Positions 1 through 11,784 of a stretch of DNA of 64,000 nt are shown here, piece after piece; within the stretch, counting starts at the first letter, position 1, and every line of letters begins with the position of its first letter. The notes below the pieces were generated by a model. It did no database searches and had not been told where the DNA came from. It was given only the letters and a program-made list of their open reading frames with translations. The translations under genes were made by a program, and so were the position numbers. The stretch is from the NCBI GenBank assembly GCA_000708835.1, contig DF237165.1, positions 62,001-126,000 of the forward strand. Reading direction: 5' to 3'. Source of the DNA: Klebsormidium nitens. Its lineage: Eukaryota > Streptophyta > Klebsormidiophyceae > Klebsormidiales > Klebsormidiaceae.

Positions 1-1799
1 TTGAGGGTAGACTAGGGGGGCCTGACTGTGACTCTTGTGTGATGGATAGTGAACGAAGATCCAGGACGTCAACTGTAGGGGAGTCGAACAAGCCAGGTGT
101 CCGTTAGGCGATTGATTCGTCGGAGGGAGAGCGCCGAAAAGAACTTTTACTTGTGAAGAATTTTATTCAGGCACGTGTTGATGGAAGTCAAAAGTAAGAC
201 GAGGACCGACAGCCTGCCAATTCCTGGGTCCCCGCTGAGGTCATTAGCCTGCGGACATGTGCCTTATTTTTGCCGTGACATCTAGTGAACGACGGGCCCT
301 CCTTGAGTGCGTCACCGACATCGGATATCGCGTTATTGCTTTTCTTTCTATTTGATGCACGTTCTCATGACATGAAGCATCGACTTGGTGCTGCTACATA
401 TCTTGAACCGTAGTTAGAGCGGTCAAGTAGGACGGAACCGTACTGGAAAAATGTGTCACTTGTACCATACGAAACGTACTGAAACTTAAAGCGGCAGCTT
501 TTTTTCATGACGCTGCCGCTCTGAAATGGGTACATCCCTTTGCCATGGCCATTATGCCCTGATGCCCTAGTTGACGCGCTTTTTTCCTTATGTCTGCGTG
601 AATGCCTGAATGAAATGCATAATCGCCACAAGTGACGGGCTAGTAACCTGCAACGACCTGCTTTACTGCTGAACAGAAGCTTGTTTTTTACATGTTGTAT
701 ATCTCTGTGATCGATGTGACTTCAAAAACACAAATTCTAGATGGCCGGAAGGAGCAGCTCCAAACTGAGCTGTCTGCGCCAGGTGGTTCCAAAACTTGCC
801 TCGATCCTTTATCAATTGTGTGAATGGAAATCAAACTCGACGTCGTTGTTTTGAAGACGGCCCAGAAAGCCTACGACACACTTAAGCAACAATGTGCTGC
901 TAGATAGAGTTGATTATCAATTTGTTCAACATATATATTCTACGACTCATGTGTACAATTTTCTGGGCTCCCTCAAGTGCTCCTTTGATTGCTTCACAAG
1001 CTAGCCATCCCAGGAGAGCCGGCTCCTGAGACTCCGAGGCGCCTGTTCAGGAAGCGGGCCTACTTCTGGCGATCATCAGCATGTGCGCATCCGGCAGTGC
1101 TGTGATCACAGCCATGGTATGTGCGAGGGCGCAAGACATGAGGATGCCCTCGTGATTGCACCGACTTCTTTGAGGATGACCGGCCTGCTAATTACGGCTT
1201 TGATTCAAACAATTCAGAGCTTGCATACGTTCTGTCCAATCGTGAGGGTCATGACTGAGTTGAACGGGAGACTAAAATTCTGGACACATAGAGGGCGCTG
1301 ATGGAAGTCGCACAGTGCTACACTTCCGACTCCGAAGTCGCGGAATCTGAGCACGAAGGTGCAGGCCTTTACGGCCTGCTAGACTCATTCGCTGCAGGAA
1401 CTAAATTTGGACCCTCACTCAATACGTGAAGAAAACGCTGCGGGCTCAGACTTGTGCGTTTCGTATCCGCCTTATACCTCCCTGCAATCAAGATCTTTGC
1501 CCTCACGCCTTCGCTTTTCGCATCCTCGCTCTCCGCCAACGGGGTTGACAACTTCTGATCGGAGACGCCGTGGCGAGCTGCTTCCGGTCCTCCAACTCGA
1601 GCGTAATCCTGAGCCGTCGATCTGCCACGTGGCATCATCGAAACGGCAGGACTCTTCTTTAGCAAGCTGGCCCACAAGAAACCCCCAGACTTTGAGGGTA
1701 TAAATGCAGACGCGGTTCCTCCGAGAGGCGCCGACGCCAGAGGCGTTTAAGGGACGGAGTCCCGAGTTCAGGGCTGAGCCCAGGGGGAAACCCGGCCGC

Positions 1800-1854
1800 C
1801 AGGGCAGAGCCCTGTTCAATGAGTGCCTCCTTCCCCAGGGCAGAGCCCTGTTCA
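1800..1854. repeat. Paired 19-bp repeat with internal dyad
   Basis: The same 19-base word occurs at 1800-1818 and 1836-1854. Each copy contains CAGGGC-AGA-GCCCTG, a dyad with 6-bp arms and a 3-base loop. It is seen directly; no function can be assigned. Confidence 0.6.
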
Positions 1855-4800
1855 CACCAAATCTTCCCAAACGCACCAAACCACCACTGCCCTTCGACTC
1901 ATCCCTTATTCATGTGTACACGGCCCGCCTCACTACGTACAGGCAGCCCCCTGCACCATCCATGTCTTAAACTCGATGCGGAATTGAGAGTCTGTTCAAA
2001 TTCCTAAAGGCAGCTAGCTGCCTAGTTGGATGAGCGCTGCCATGTTGAGATGACAGCCGACTTCTAGGGTAGACAACCATGTGTTAGAGTAGAGGCAGAA
2101 GCCTGTGAATCGTCCGATTCAAGGTAGGATGAGCACGGCCCGCATGCTTCGCTCAGGAAAGATTGTCGAAATGAGAGGATCCATTTTCTCACAGAGGACC
2201 ACAGAGCAGCACCCTGAGAAGTGCTGATATTATAGAGAACTGGATTCTTTATTATGAGGGTACGGAGCTCAATTGTCACCATTTCAGGTGCCCGCAAAAG
2301 GCGCTCGCTATTAGCACATGGATGCTTCGTTCAAGCAAAATCAAGGGCTTGTACCTTGTTTGCCCCATGCTTGAATTGGTAGCTTTGAACAAAGCCTCGA
2401 CACCTGTCTGCGTTTGTGCACGAAAGTGAGCTGACTAAAGTTGAGGAGATTTGGGGCCCAGTTTCGATAGTTTGAGCGTGCTTTTATCCTATTTACGTTT
2501 TCAGAGTTGACAAGTCGACAAGCAACATGCTGCCGTGCTGGACGGCTCAAAAATGTATCGTTCCTTGGATGCTGCTTTGAAGGCGATGCCAATGACAAGC
2601 AATTGAGTCCTTCTGTGGAGGAGGCCGCATTTTTGTGAAAGAGGCCGCATTTTAGGAGTCCAAGCAATGATTTGCATTTTACTTGGTCAGCAGCAAAAGA
2701 CGCAAAATATGCTGATTGAGCATATTTCGAACACGCGCTAATGATGATCGTCATCACCCGTAGCGCGTTCGTTTCGGCCGTTCCAAAGAGTCCTTGAGTG
2801 CACCGCAGCCCAGTGCAATGCTGACCTCAGCTCCTGCGCGTTTACCAAGGAATTCGAGCCAGCGGTTCAAAGGAACCAAACCGTCCGGAATAAGACAACA
2901 CTGAAACTCACTGGTAAGAGTTTAAAAAAACGCGCGCCGGTAATTAAGCTTCAAGTGCATTCACACCCCGGCCCCGCTAGGGCGCTGTTTTGGGTGGAGA
3001 GAGTTGCAGGGGTGCGGGCGTCGACGGTTTGGCAGGCGTGAAAGCAGTGTTGGGGGAGCATAGAGAAGCCAAGGCCGGTTCTCAAACGCTTCTGACAGGG
3101 AAGGCGTGTAGTGAGGGTGCGTGGCTGGCACATTGCACGTTTTGCATTGTGCAAACCAGGACTTTTGCTATTAGATTAAAGCGGCCAAGTTGGAAGAGAT
3201 ATGCTGAACTCCGCGAAGAATCATGCCTACGAATTAGGACGCCATCCCACCAGAGCATGGTCACGGCGGGCCTTACCGCAGGTCAACTTTTTGCCAACGA
3301 ATATCAGGACCTTTTCTACTGGTCTCTCGTCCAGATGCCTGGTGATTCTTACAAAGATGCACAGGGTTTTCCACAAAGGAATCCTTGGAACAATGAATGC
3401 AAGTGTCAGACTCACTCCGATAAGGAATCTTGCCGCCGAAGGATTGTCTATTCTTTCTTATTTCTCGAACATTTTTGATTGAAACCAACGGTTCGCGTGC
3501 AGGAGGATAGCTAAAAATCGGTAAAACGTCCTCTCTAGGGGGATCCCTTCCGCCTCCGGGCACCCGTTAATCAAACGTATGCAGCATGAAGTTTCATGAA
3601 TGAAGAAATAGATTTCTATATATTAAGTCATTGGCGCTGCGTTGAATGACGATCGGGCGAACATGCAGGGGGTGAGACGGCGCAGATCAAAGCCCGGGAA
3701 GCAATCTGACGGCAAAAAGGCCGAGAATTGTCTTGATGCAATCATGCCTCTGGTAGTTGTGGCAACAAGAGCGACGAGGAGAAGAGACGCTAAAGAGGTG
3801 CGAATCCGTGTGGAGCAAAGCCGATAGAAACATTGCAAGCTAACCTCGCAAGTCTTGTCGTCTCCCGTCAGTCCAGCAGGCCCTGAAGGACTTCTAAGGA
3901 CTCCCATCCGCAGCGAATCTAGGTGCTGATGAGTTTCTCTAAAACGTTCTGCAACCAGCTCATTAATCGAAGCGACATGGCAGCAGATGTAAGCTCGCCC
4001 GAAACTTCCGCGCTCGCATATACAGCGCTGCTCAGAAGGGGATTTGTTCCGTTCGAGAGGCAGCCCTGAGGAAGCGCACCTCTTGAAAGCGACTTCTGAA
4101 GCAAACTCTGCGCGCTGAAAGGAGCATCGTAAACACTCACGCTCGAATATGTTCGGCCGAAAACGAATGAACATGCCGTCTAGGCCTGCCACATGTCATA
4201 GTCTTGACCGGCTCCTCCGGTACGAAATGGTTGTCAGGGGCGCAGACGCAGAAAGCGTCATCGGAGTGGGAACAGCATGCCGACAGAGGGAGTTTACGTA
4301 AGCCAAGATGCGAGGCTTGCAACAATGGAGCAACTTCTGACAAGTGCCGGCAAAATTTTAGGAGGATGTGACCGAGCTCTACGAAATGGCAGCGAGACGT
4401 CCTTACACGGCCTCATAAGATTGAGAATCATTCCGGAACCTTGACGCCGAGACTTCGTGTGCCGAAGGTACGCTCTGGACAGCTGTCTGCTTGATGAGAG
4501 ACACCATTGATTAGAAGCGAAAGTAAGCACCACCAATTCTGCATCTTGATCTCATACCGAGCCTACTGTCGACGGCTGTCATCGCACGTAACGAGCAGCT
4601 GTCACACTGACGGAAATAGAGTGGCCTCAGTTGCCTCAGTTCGTCTGGCCGCCCAAACAAAAATCAAACACAGCCCGGCGATAGCTAGCTGAATATTGTT
4701 TGGCTTCCAGTCGAAGATTGTCAAGAAGAGCTACGCTGTCCGAAACAAATCGTAAGCAGGCAATATTTGTAAGATGCATTAAATCTACTTCAAGCTCCAT

Positions 4801-5876
4801 ATCCGAAGGAGACCCCTGGAAAACAAGGAGCAAAATTCCTAGCACTACGTGTTTCGAGTTTGATCCGGATTTCACTGGCATATGCAAGCGGCCGCTGGAA
4901 GACCGTGAGCTAAAATAAGGCTTGAGCTCCAAAGCTCCTCTATTCAAATCGAAGCGGCCTTTCCGTGAAAGGACATGCGGATTATACCAAAGCCATCTTC
5001 ATCCTTTTTTGAGAAAGCGACTTGCTTTATAAGGACTGGAGTATGCGTACAGCTGGAGTCATCAAGAGGGACAAGACCCAGCAAAATTTGTGAATCCGTT
5101 TGAGTACGGTAGATGGTCGGCTTCGGTTGCAAGCAACATCAAGAAACCATGCAGGCTAGCTAGTTGGTAGCATTCGTATAGTATCCCGATCAGCAGTAAT
5201 ATACAAGTTTCAAAGCTGACAAATTAATGGAGGTCGCGGTTGTCAAAATCGTCGCTATTGCAAGGACAGCAAGGACACGGGGTTGTAAGTTTGTTCTGGA
5301 CGTCGTACGTTGGAAAACCTGAGACCACGAGGCTCGTGCAACCTTAGTTTCACGCGGAGTCATGATCCGGCCGTTTATCCATATCGTGGAGTCAACAGCT
5401 GAGTTCCGCGCAAGCGAGAATTAACAAGCTGTGTTAACCTCGTAACAACCATATCGTTGGGCTCAACTTATCACAAGTGCCGATTGAGCCGCACTGCGGC
5501 ACCGCAAGCGCCGCAAGTTAGTGCGAACTGGATGCAGAGGATGCCGACTAACCGGCATGTGCGGTAGCTGAGACCAGACGTAGCTCCGACTGGCTACGGT
5601 GATTTTTTTGTCTGATAATCAATCATGCCGATTGTTGCGCCTGTCAAGGGACCAGGTCCAGTTTAAAACAAAGTTAGCCATTTTGAGTGACTTTTGTTTC
5701 CTGAAAAATGCGGTTCACTACATGAAGAGCCTGCAACGTCATCATGCTTCTCACGTAAGTTGTTCTCCTACCCGAGAGTACGGTTAGCAAACACACTATC
5801 CAGGCGCTGATTCTCTGTCGCCTCAAGGTTCCTACTGACAAAAGGGCGATGCAGTTCAAAGAACACCAGAAGAAAG

Positions 5877-5918
5877 AGCTGAATTGGCATAGCTGAATTG
5901 GCATAGCTGAATTGGCAT
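5877..5918. repeat. Three perfect copies of a 14-bp tandem repeat
   Basis: The unit AGCTGAATTGGCAT is repeated three times without a mismatch. This is a minisatellite-like tract in gene-free sequence. Confidence 0.9.
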
Positions 5919-6005
5919 AAGGCGACAAAGGGGCTGAACTTGCTATTGGCCAGCCGTCAAGTTTGATGATCGGGTGACACCTTTGGTGGGGACGATCCGT
6001 CCAAC

Positions 6006-7400
6006 TACCGTAGATACTGGCATATAAGCGCCCGCAGGATATTGCCCGGTGCTGCTCTGCTCGTCAGTGCTACCTACCGTGCTTCATATAGGTACGGTAG
6101 GCTAAGGTAAGGTACCCTAGGTACGGTACGTCGTTGTGTTGCGGCGCCCCAGCAAGGTCTTCCTTACCGTACGGTATTCGCCTGCCAGGCATCGAAGGAT
6201 AGGGGTATCCACAGGCGGCCGGCAAGAGAGCTAGACCTGGCTGGCCGAGACAGGACCCCGGCCGGTGCCGAAGGCACCGTTGCGGCGTTGGCTGGTTGGC
6301 CGGCAGAAAAGGCCCAGGCAGACTTTTGGTGAACTCCGCCAGCCGGTCAAGACAAATGCCGACCGCCGAGCCGCCAGAACCGGGTATGTCCAGCAGCTAG
6401 CCGGCCGGGACAAAAGTCCGTCGCAAAACCCTGGCTGCGGTCGCTACGGCCAAGCTAGCAAGTACGGTACCTATTTGGCCTCACCTACATATTATCTAGT
6501 GCAGCTACATACTAGCTAGTGTCGGTACGTACCTGCCGCCGTCTACCGTTTCTACCGTTAAACTGATACGACTACCAGTAACTAGGGACCCTGAAAAAGT
6601 CGTGAAACCTCGTCCAGGCCTTCGGCGCACGGCAAATCCGGTAGAGGTCTTCTTGACAACGTCAGTTGACGTTCCAGCAGCACGTTATCAGGAACGGTGT
6701 GTTAACCTAGGTACCGTAGTTGTTGCACACAGTCGGCCAATCATTGGCACCGAAGTCTCGGGGATCTTGCAATCGTTGTTTTGTCCCCAACTGCACAAGC
6801 TACGCCGGCTTTGGGACACCCTAATTGATTAAATCTGTGGGTATATAAAAGGTGATCTGAATCTTCATTTTGACTTTCCGGTCTACAGCGAACGTACAGC
6901 GGTTTGAGTCAACTTGCAATCGAGTTCCGTTTGTTCTCAGCCCGGTTTCTGATCTTGACCCTTCCGATCCTTCCTTGTCGTCGATCCAACGGTCACAGAG
7001 AAATCATGATAAGTGCAATTGGAACCCGGTGGCAGGTTTGACGCAAACTGAGCTGTATTTCTGATGTACACTTACAAAATCCTCAATACGGGGACTCTTT
7101 TGTACCCAATTTACATCGAAAATCACCAACAAAAGTTTACGGACAGACGTATCGACGATCAGGCGCAGCTACAAGCTGACGCTATCCAAATCGGACGTCC
7201 CACATCCGAAGATTACTTTTAGTTCCATGCATTAATTTTCCCTCCTGTAAGCCGGGTGTACAGTATTGTACCGGTCGGTGCCGGCTGTACACGCATCGTA
7301 CAGTACCGTATGCGGGTATGCCGTAGGAACGGTTGTGGTAGCTGGAGACATTACTAGGTATTAGCTGAATCCGCCAGGGAACAAGTTGTACAGTACCACT
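6006..7400. repeat. Cluster of TACGGTA/TACCGTA words
   Basis: TACGGTA, TACCGTA and shortened forms recur many times here, for example near 6006, 6093, 6121, 6165, 6462, 6710 and 7307. At 6165-6176 two copies form the perfect 12-bp palindrome TACCGTACGGTA. GGTACC and GTAC words accompany them. The cluster lies just upstream of the oxidoreductase gene. It could be the remains of a repeat family or a binding-site cluster; the sequence alone does not decide. Confidence 0.5.
6842..6850 (+). promoter_or_regulatory. TATA-like box
   Basis: The sequence TATATAAAA followed by GG is a near-consensus TATA box on the plus strand. It lies about 720 bases upstream of the oxidoreductase ATG at 7568, so it would imply a long leader or a leader intron. 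It could equally belong to a decayed mobile element. Confidence 0.4.
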
Positions 7401-7567
7401 GCAATGGGTGCATTTCGCAACTACAAAGTGCATCCAGCTCTTGAAACTCGAGAGGGTCGAGAGTTGTCAAATGATGCTGTTGAAGCCCGTGCTCAGCTTT
7501 CCTCTCCTTGCTTTCTCTGTCAGCTAGCCGACCCTCCACTGCCAGCACCCCGCCTGCAATCCAGAGC

Positions 7568-10500
7568 ATGTCCTCGCGCACCCCCATCGTCAGCATGAAG
7601 GTCGCCATCGTCGGTGCCGGCATCTCCGGCCTCTCTGCTGCCTCCGTGCTGGCCAAGGCGGGCCACCGTGTGACCATCTTTGAGAAGAGTGCGCAGCTAG
7701 GGGGGCACGCTAGGACGGTGCTGGTGGACGGAACGCCCGTTGACGTGGGCTTCCAGCTGCTCAACAGGCAAGTCGGGGATTGCGTGCAGCTGCAGTTCGT
7801 GAATTACGCGTTCTGTGATGTCTTGCGTGCATTGTCTTGCTTTTAATTTGTGAGCTGCAACACAGACGAGGGCGAATAAGTGGAGACAGTGACTGGAGAC
7901 AGTGATAGTGAGTAAGTAGACTGCGGCAATTCTGTTACACTGCCAGGCTTCTGGGGCTGCTGAGCGAATGTAATGCTTCTTGACAATCACTGACGTCCAA
8001 GATTCTGATTCACCTTTACACCCCATGATTGCACCTTGAATAGGAGTGAGTCAGTGCGCCCCGCCTCAGTCTGCAACTCTGCTACAGTAGCTTCCTTCGT
8101 GCTCACCGGTTTGAAACCCTGAAGGTGGAAAACAGGCACGGCTGAAAGAGTTGTTGCACCCTCCAGAAAGATTGCCTTCAGTTTGTCAAAGCCCATTGGA
8201 GACAATTCCTTCCAAGGACCAAGCCTTGCTGATCATACATTCAAGGTATCCTAGCACATGAAGCACAGTGCAAGCTGCCATTGCATTTCTTCAATGTGAA
8301 CATTTCCACCTCCTGGAACCCCTTGGCCCAAGATTTGAATCAGAGCATGTCCCCAATGTCCCCCCAGTCTCCTGTTTCTCATACCCCCTTTCCCCTTGCC
8401 CCTTGCAGAACGACGTACCCCACCCTGGTCCGCTTCTTGGGAGAGTACCAGGTTGAGCTGGAGCCGTCCCCCCTGACCTTCGCTTTTGACTTCACTGACA
8501 CCCCGGCGCAAGGCCCCTCCAGTGCCGACCTGGCCCTCTTTGCTGAGGACGCGCTTTCCTTCTTGGAGGCTGCTCCCCAGCCCGAGGTCACCCTGGGCCA
8601 CTTCCTGGAGGGGGGGGGCTACTCTGCCGCGTTCCAGAGGGGCTATCTGGTGCCGGTCTGCGCAGCGGTCTGGTTCACGAGCAAGGAGGCCATTCTGGGG
8701 GCGTCGGCGTACACAGTGCTCAGCTTCTTGCGGGACCACAAGATGCTCCAGGTGAGATTAGGAATGGGGCGGGGGCCTTTGCAAGGGAGCAATTTGAGGT
8801 ACTGGGGCAGGAAAAGGGGAGGAATTTGGAAGTTCTGGAAGTTCTGGACTACATTGCAGACCTAAGGCCACAGCGTGTGCCAATGCATTCAGTGAATGGA
8901 TCCTTGAAAGGAGGGGGCGGTGCTGGCAAACGTGGCAATGTGTGCGGGGATTGTCACAATGTGTGGGCTTTTTATGTAGAAGGGATCCCTCAGTCAGTCT
9001 CTGAGATGCAATCACGAGTGAAAAACGTCTCGCTGTGCTATTTGTGCAATTCTTCAAAAATAGGTCCTCTGAATGTCATCAGAAGCCAGAAATGCATGCA
9101 TGCTGCAGGTAGTAAGACTGAAGCTCTTGGAAGAGGGAGCGCCATGGTCCTCAGGACTTCAAGACAGTCCCCCAGCCAAGAAGGTTGTGTGGCCCCCCTA
9201 CTGTGCACTACTAAGGCCTCCGGCCTGCATGTATTCCTCCAGGTTCTAGCAGGGATGCGCCTGTGTGACCTCAGACACTGGCAATGCAAGTGACTGAGCC
9301 GAACATGTGCTTCCCTGCAGGCGTCTGGGCGCCTGGACTGGTTGACGGTCAAGGGGCGGACCCAGACTTACATCAGCAAGGTCGTGAGCAGCCTTAAGGA
9401 GCATGGTGTTCAGATTCTCACTAACTCCCCTGTTGCAGCAATTGAGAGGACAGCCGCAGGTGCGTTCAAGTTCTTAGCGCCAAGGGCACAGTTTCTCAAC
9501 AGCCTGCACTGTATACTTGAATGGTAGCCTGCACTGTATGCTTCAGTGCTTCTATCTGATAGGATGCTTTGTATGCAGTGTAGAAGTGTGTCATGTCCCC
9601 ATCTTGAGGGTGAACTCCTGCATCGCATGTAACAATCATGCCCAACTTGATTAACTTTTATGTTGCAGAATGGATGAGAATCCGCTAAGCTCAATGCACG
9701 CACGGCCCTGCATTTTCATCAATGTCGTTTAAAAACACTGTTTGAAAGGCTAAGCCTATGAGGTGCCTGCTGCAGGCGTGACCATCACTGCCAACGGGGT
9801 CTCCGCCACCTTTGACAAGCTGGTGCTTGCCACCCACGCCCCCGACGCCCTGGCCCTGCTTGGAGAGGGCGCCACCCCTGCGGAAAAGGCGGTTTTGGGG
9901 GCTTTCACGTACAACAAGAGGTGGGCTTATTCTCAATTACCACCCAGTGACATGCCCGCTCCAGTGAGCAAGCAATCAATACACCGCCTGCCTGGTTACA
10001 GCATAATGGTATACAGCACATGGAATCGTAGGGTGCTCTGGGATTTTCGCAAAGAGTGGCGCACTCTGCTGCAGTTGCAATCGTCCACAGTTTTCTCCCC
10101 TTCGTCAAGGGACTACGTTCTCGGTGCTTGCTGGGCCCGTCTCAGGCCGGCTCCGATTCATCTTACAGTATGCGCATGAAAGACTCGGACACGAAGTGCC
10201 CAGGTGTCTGGCCCGTGCACCATATCCGCCATTCCCCCCCTGGCCGCCCCTGGCCGCCCTGAGCACTGACCTTTCCCCCCCAAACGTGCAGCACTCTGGT
10301 ACTCCACCGCGACGCGGCCCTGATGCCCGCGGACCGCGCTACCTGGGGCGCCTGGAACTTCGTGGGCTCCGCCGCAGGGGCCTCCTCCGTCACCTACTGG
10401 CTCAACAAGCTCCAGGTGGGCGTCTGTTTATTCGGCACATATTTACGGTTATGTTTTCCTTGGCTGGCGCCAGGGCCGAAACTTTGTTGAGTATCTCAGT

Positions 10501-11784
10501 ACATTTCCTGGCTGGCCGTTTGACGCTGTCCCCTGAATCGGAAGACCTCCACTAAAAGTGCAAGCTCATTGCTGTCGTTCACAGCAAATAATTCTTGTGA
10601 TTCGCCGCTCAATCCCCGTCGGTTTCTCAACCCTGTGGCTTGGACCACCAAAGGTTGTAGCTTGTTTTGGATGTAACGAGGCATCGTCCTTGTCCTTTAA
10701 CTGCGCTGTCTTTGTCCTTTGAAGCCGACCTTTTTGGATTGCAACCACAATCACTTGCCCAACAATTGCACAAATCAGGTGGCCTGGATGCCCAGTTGCG
10801 CTGTGTCCTGACGTCCGAGTGGTTTGCGTTGCCGCAGCACCTGGAGCGCGCTGCGCCGCTCTTCCTGACCATCAACCCGCACGTGCCCCCCCGCCACGTG
10901 GTGGACGGCGACTATCCCTGGCTGCACCAGGGGCCCCACCCCGACGCCGCGGCCGCCAATGCGCATGTTGCGCAGCTGCAGGGGGGCAACAACACCTGGT
11001 TTGCGGGCGCCTACCAGGTATGTACCGCTAATGCGCACTTGATCGAGGGGCGGCTGATGGCCAGCCAGGACGGAACGGCTGGTCGATTTGCCCAGTTATT
11101 GGCCGGATCCATTCTGCTCTGTTACTCCTGCGGTGCACTCTGCAATTCACCAGCAACCGTTCATCAAATGAGCAACTGGAAGCCCTTGCTATGTGAACGC
11201 TATGTCCTTCATGATGGGCCAACACTCGCTGGCAAAGAACGGGACCGCTCTAGCAGCCTGCAGCGCAACAGAAGCTCCTGTGCATTTTCGTTGGGCGTCA
11301 TTAGGTCGCCTCTTAGTCCACTTTTGCTTATCTCGGTGTCCGCAAGCAACTGCTTCAGCTCGGGTCACATTCTTGACGGCTTCAAACGTCGCTGCTTGGA
11401 CTACATCCTTTTGACTACTAGCTTCTCGAGTGGGGCGGGGTCCCCCTCGCGGCTGTTTGTAAAATCCGACGGGCTAATACTCGGTCTACATTGGCGCAGG
11501 GCTTCGGCTTCCACGAGGACGGCTGCAAGGCCGGCATGGCCGCCGCCCTCAGCCTCCTGGGCGACACCACGCCTGCCCCTGTCGCCGTGGAGGCGCTCCC
11601 TCTCGCCTTCAAGGGTTGCAAGCCGTTGGCACCCATCGAAGGTGAGGCAGACATAGTTACTGTGAGCGTTTGCGAAACGATGTGGGACGGCGGCTTTCAC
11701 GACTTGACGACTCCCTTTGCACTTGAAGGCCCGCCTAAAGTCCTGCCTGCGCTGCTATGCCTTAAAACCCTCATTTCTGCATAA
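7568..11784 (+). CDS. FAD-dependent amine-oxidase-like oxidoreductase
   Basis: Seven exons close in phase: 7568-7767, 8409-8751, 9321-9459, 9776-9920, 10292-10415, 10838-11017, 11500-11784 (471 aa). The N-terminus carries the Rossmann fingerprint GAGISG at residues 16-21, and the acidic ribose-binding residue is E39. Next comes an LGGHARTV segment like those that cradle FAD in amine oxidases. The C-terminal motifs TWFAGAY and GFGFHEDG are typical of the NAD(P)/FAD oxidoreductases related to the N-terminal half of plant cyclopropane-fatty-acid synthases. The methyltransferase half is absent. The substrate is unknown, and desaturation or oxidation of a lipid-like substrate is only an inference. 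The ATG at 7595 is an alternative start. Intron 1 uses a GC donor (GCAAGT); without it the family-typical join LLNR-TTYPTL is lost. A donor-like site at 11642 means the last codons could differ. Confidence 0.88.

Larger units (their letters stand above)
1..7567. other. Left flank, no recognisable gene
   Basis: I recognise no protein family on either strand in this stretch. Several minus-strand frames stay open between about 3623 and 5132: 189 codons at 3623-4192, 103 codons at 4636-4947 and 62 codons at 4944-5132. The last two read more like protein than the surroundings, but I could not join them into a phase-consistent gene. What is visible otherwise are short repeats (1800-1854, 5877-5918), a TATA-like box at 6842 and a region rich in TACGGTA words from about 6006 to 7400. 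The last 700 bases probably include the promoter and 5' leader of the oxidoreductase that starts at 7568. Confidence 0.5.

Noticed and set aside
6691-7332. Possible solo LTR flanked by AGGAACGG, with a TATA box inside
   Set aside because: The two 8-bp words flank the region, but the interior lacks a TG...CA end pair and no primer-binding site is visible; coincidence is likely.
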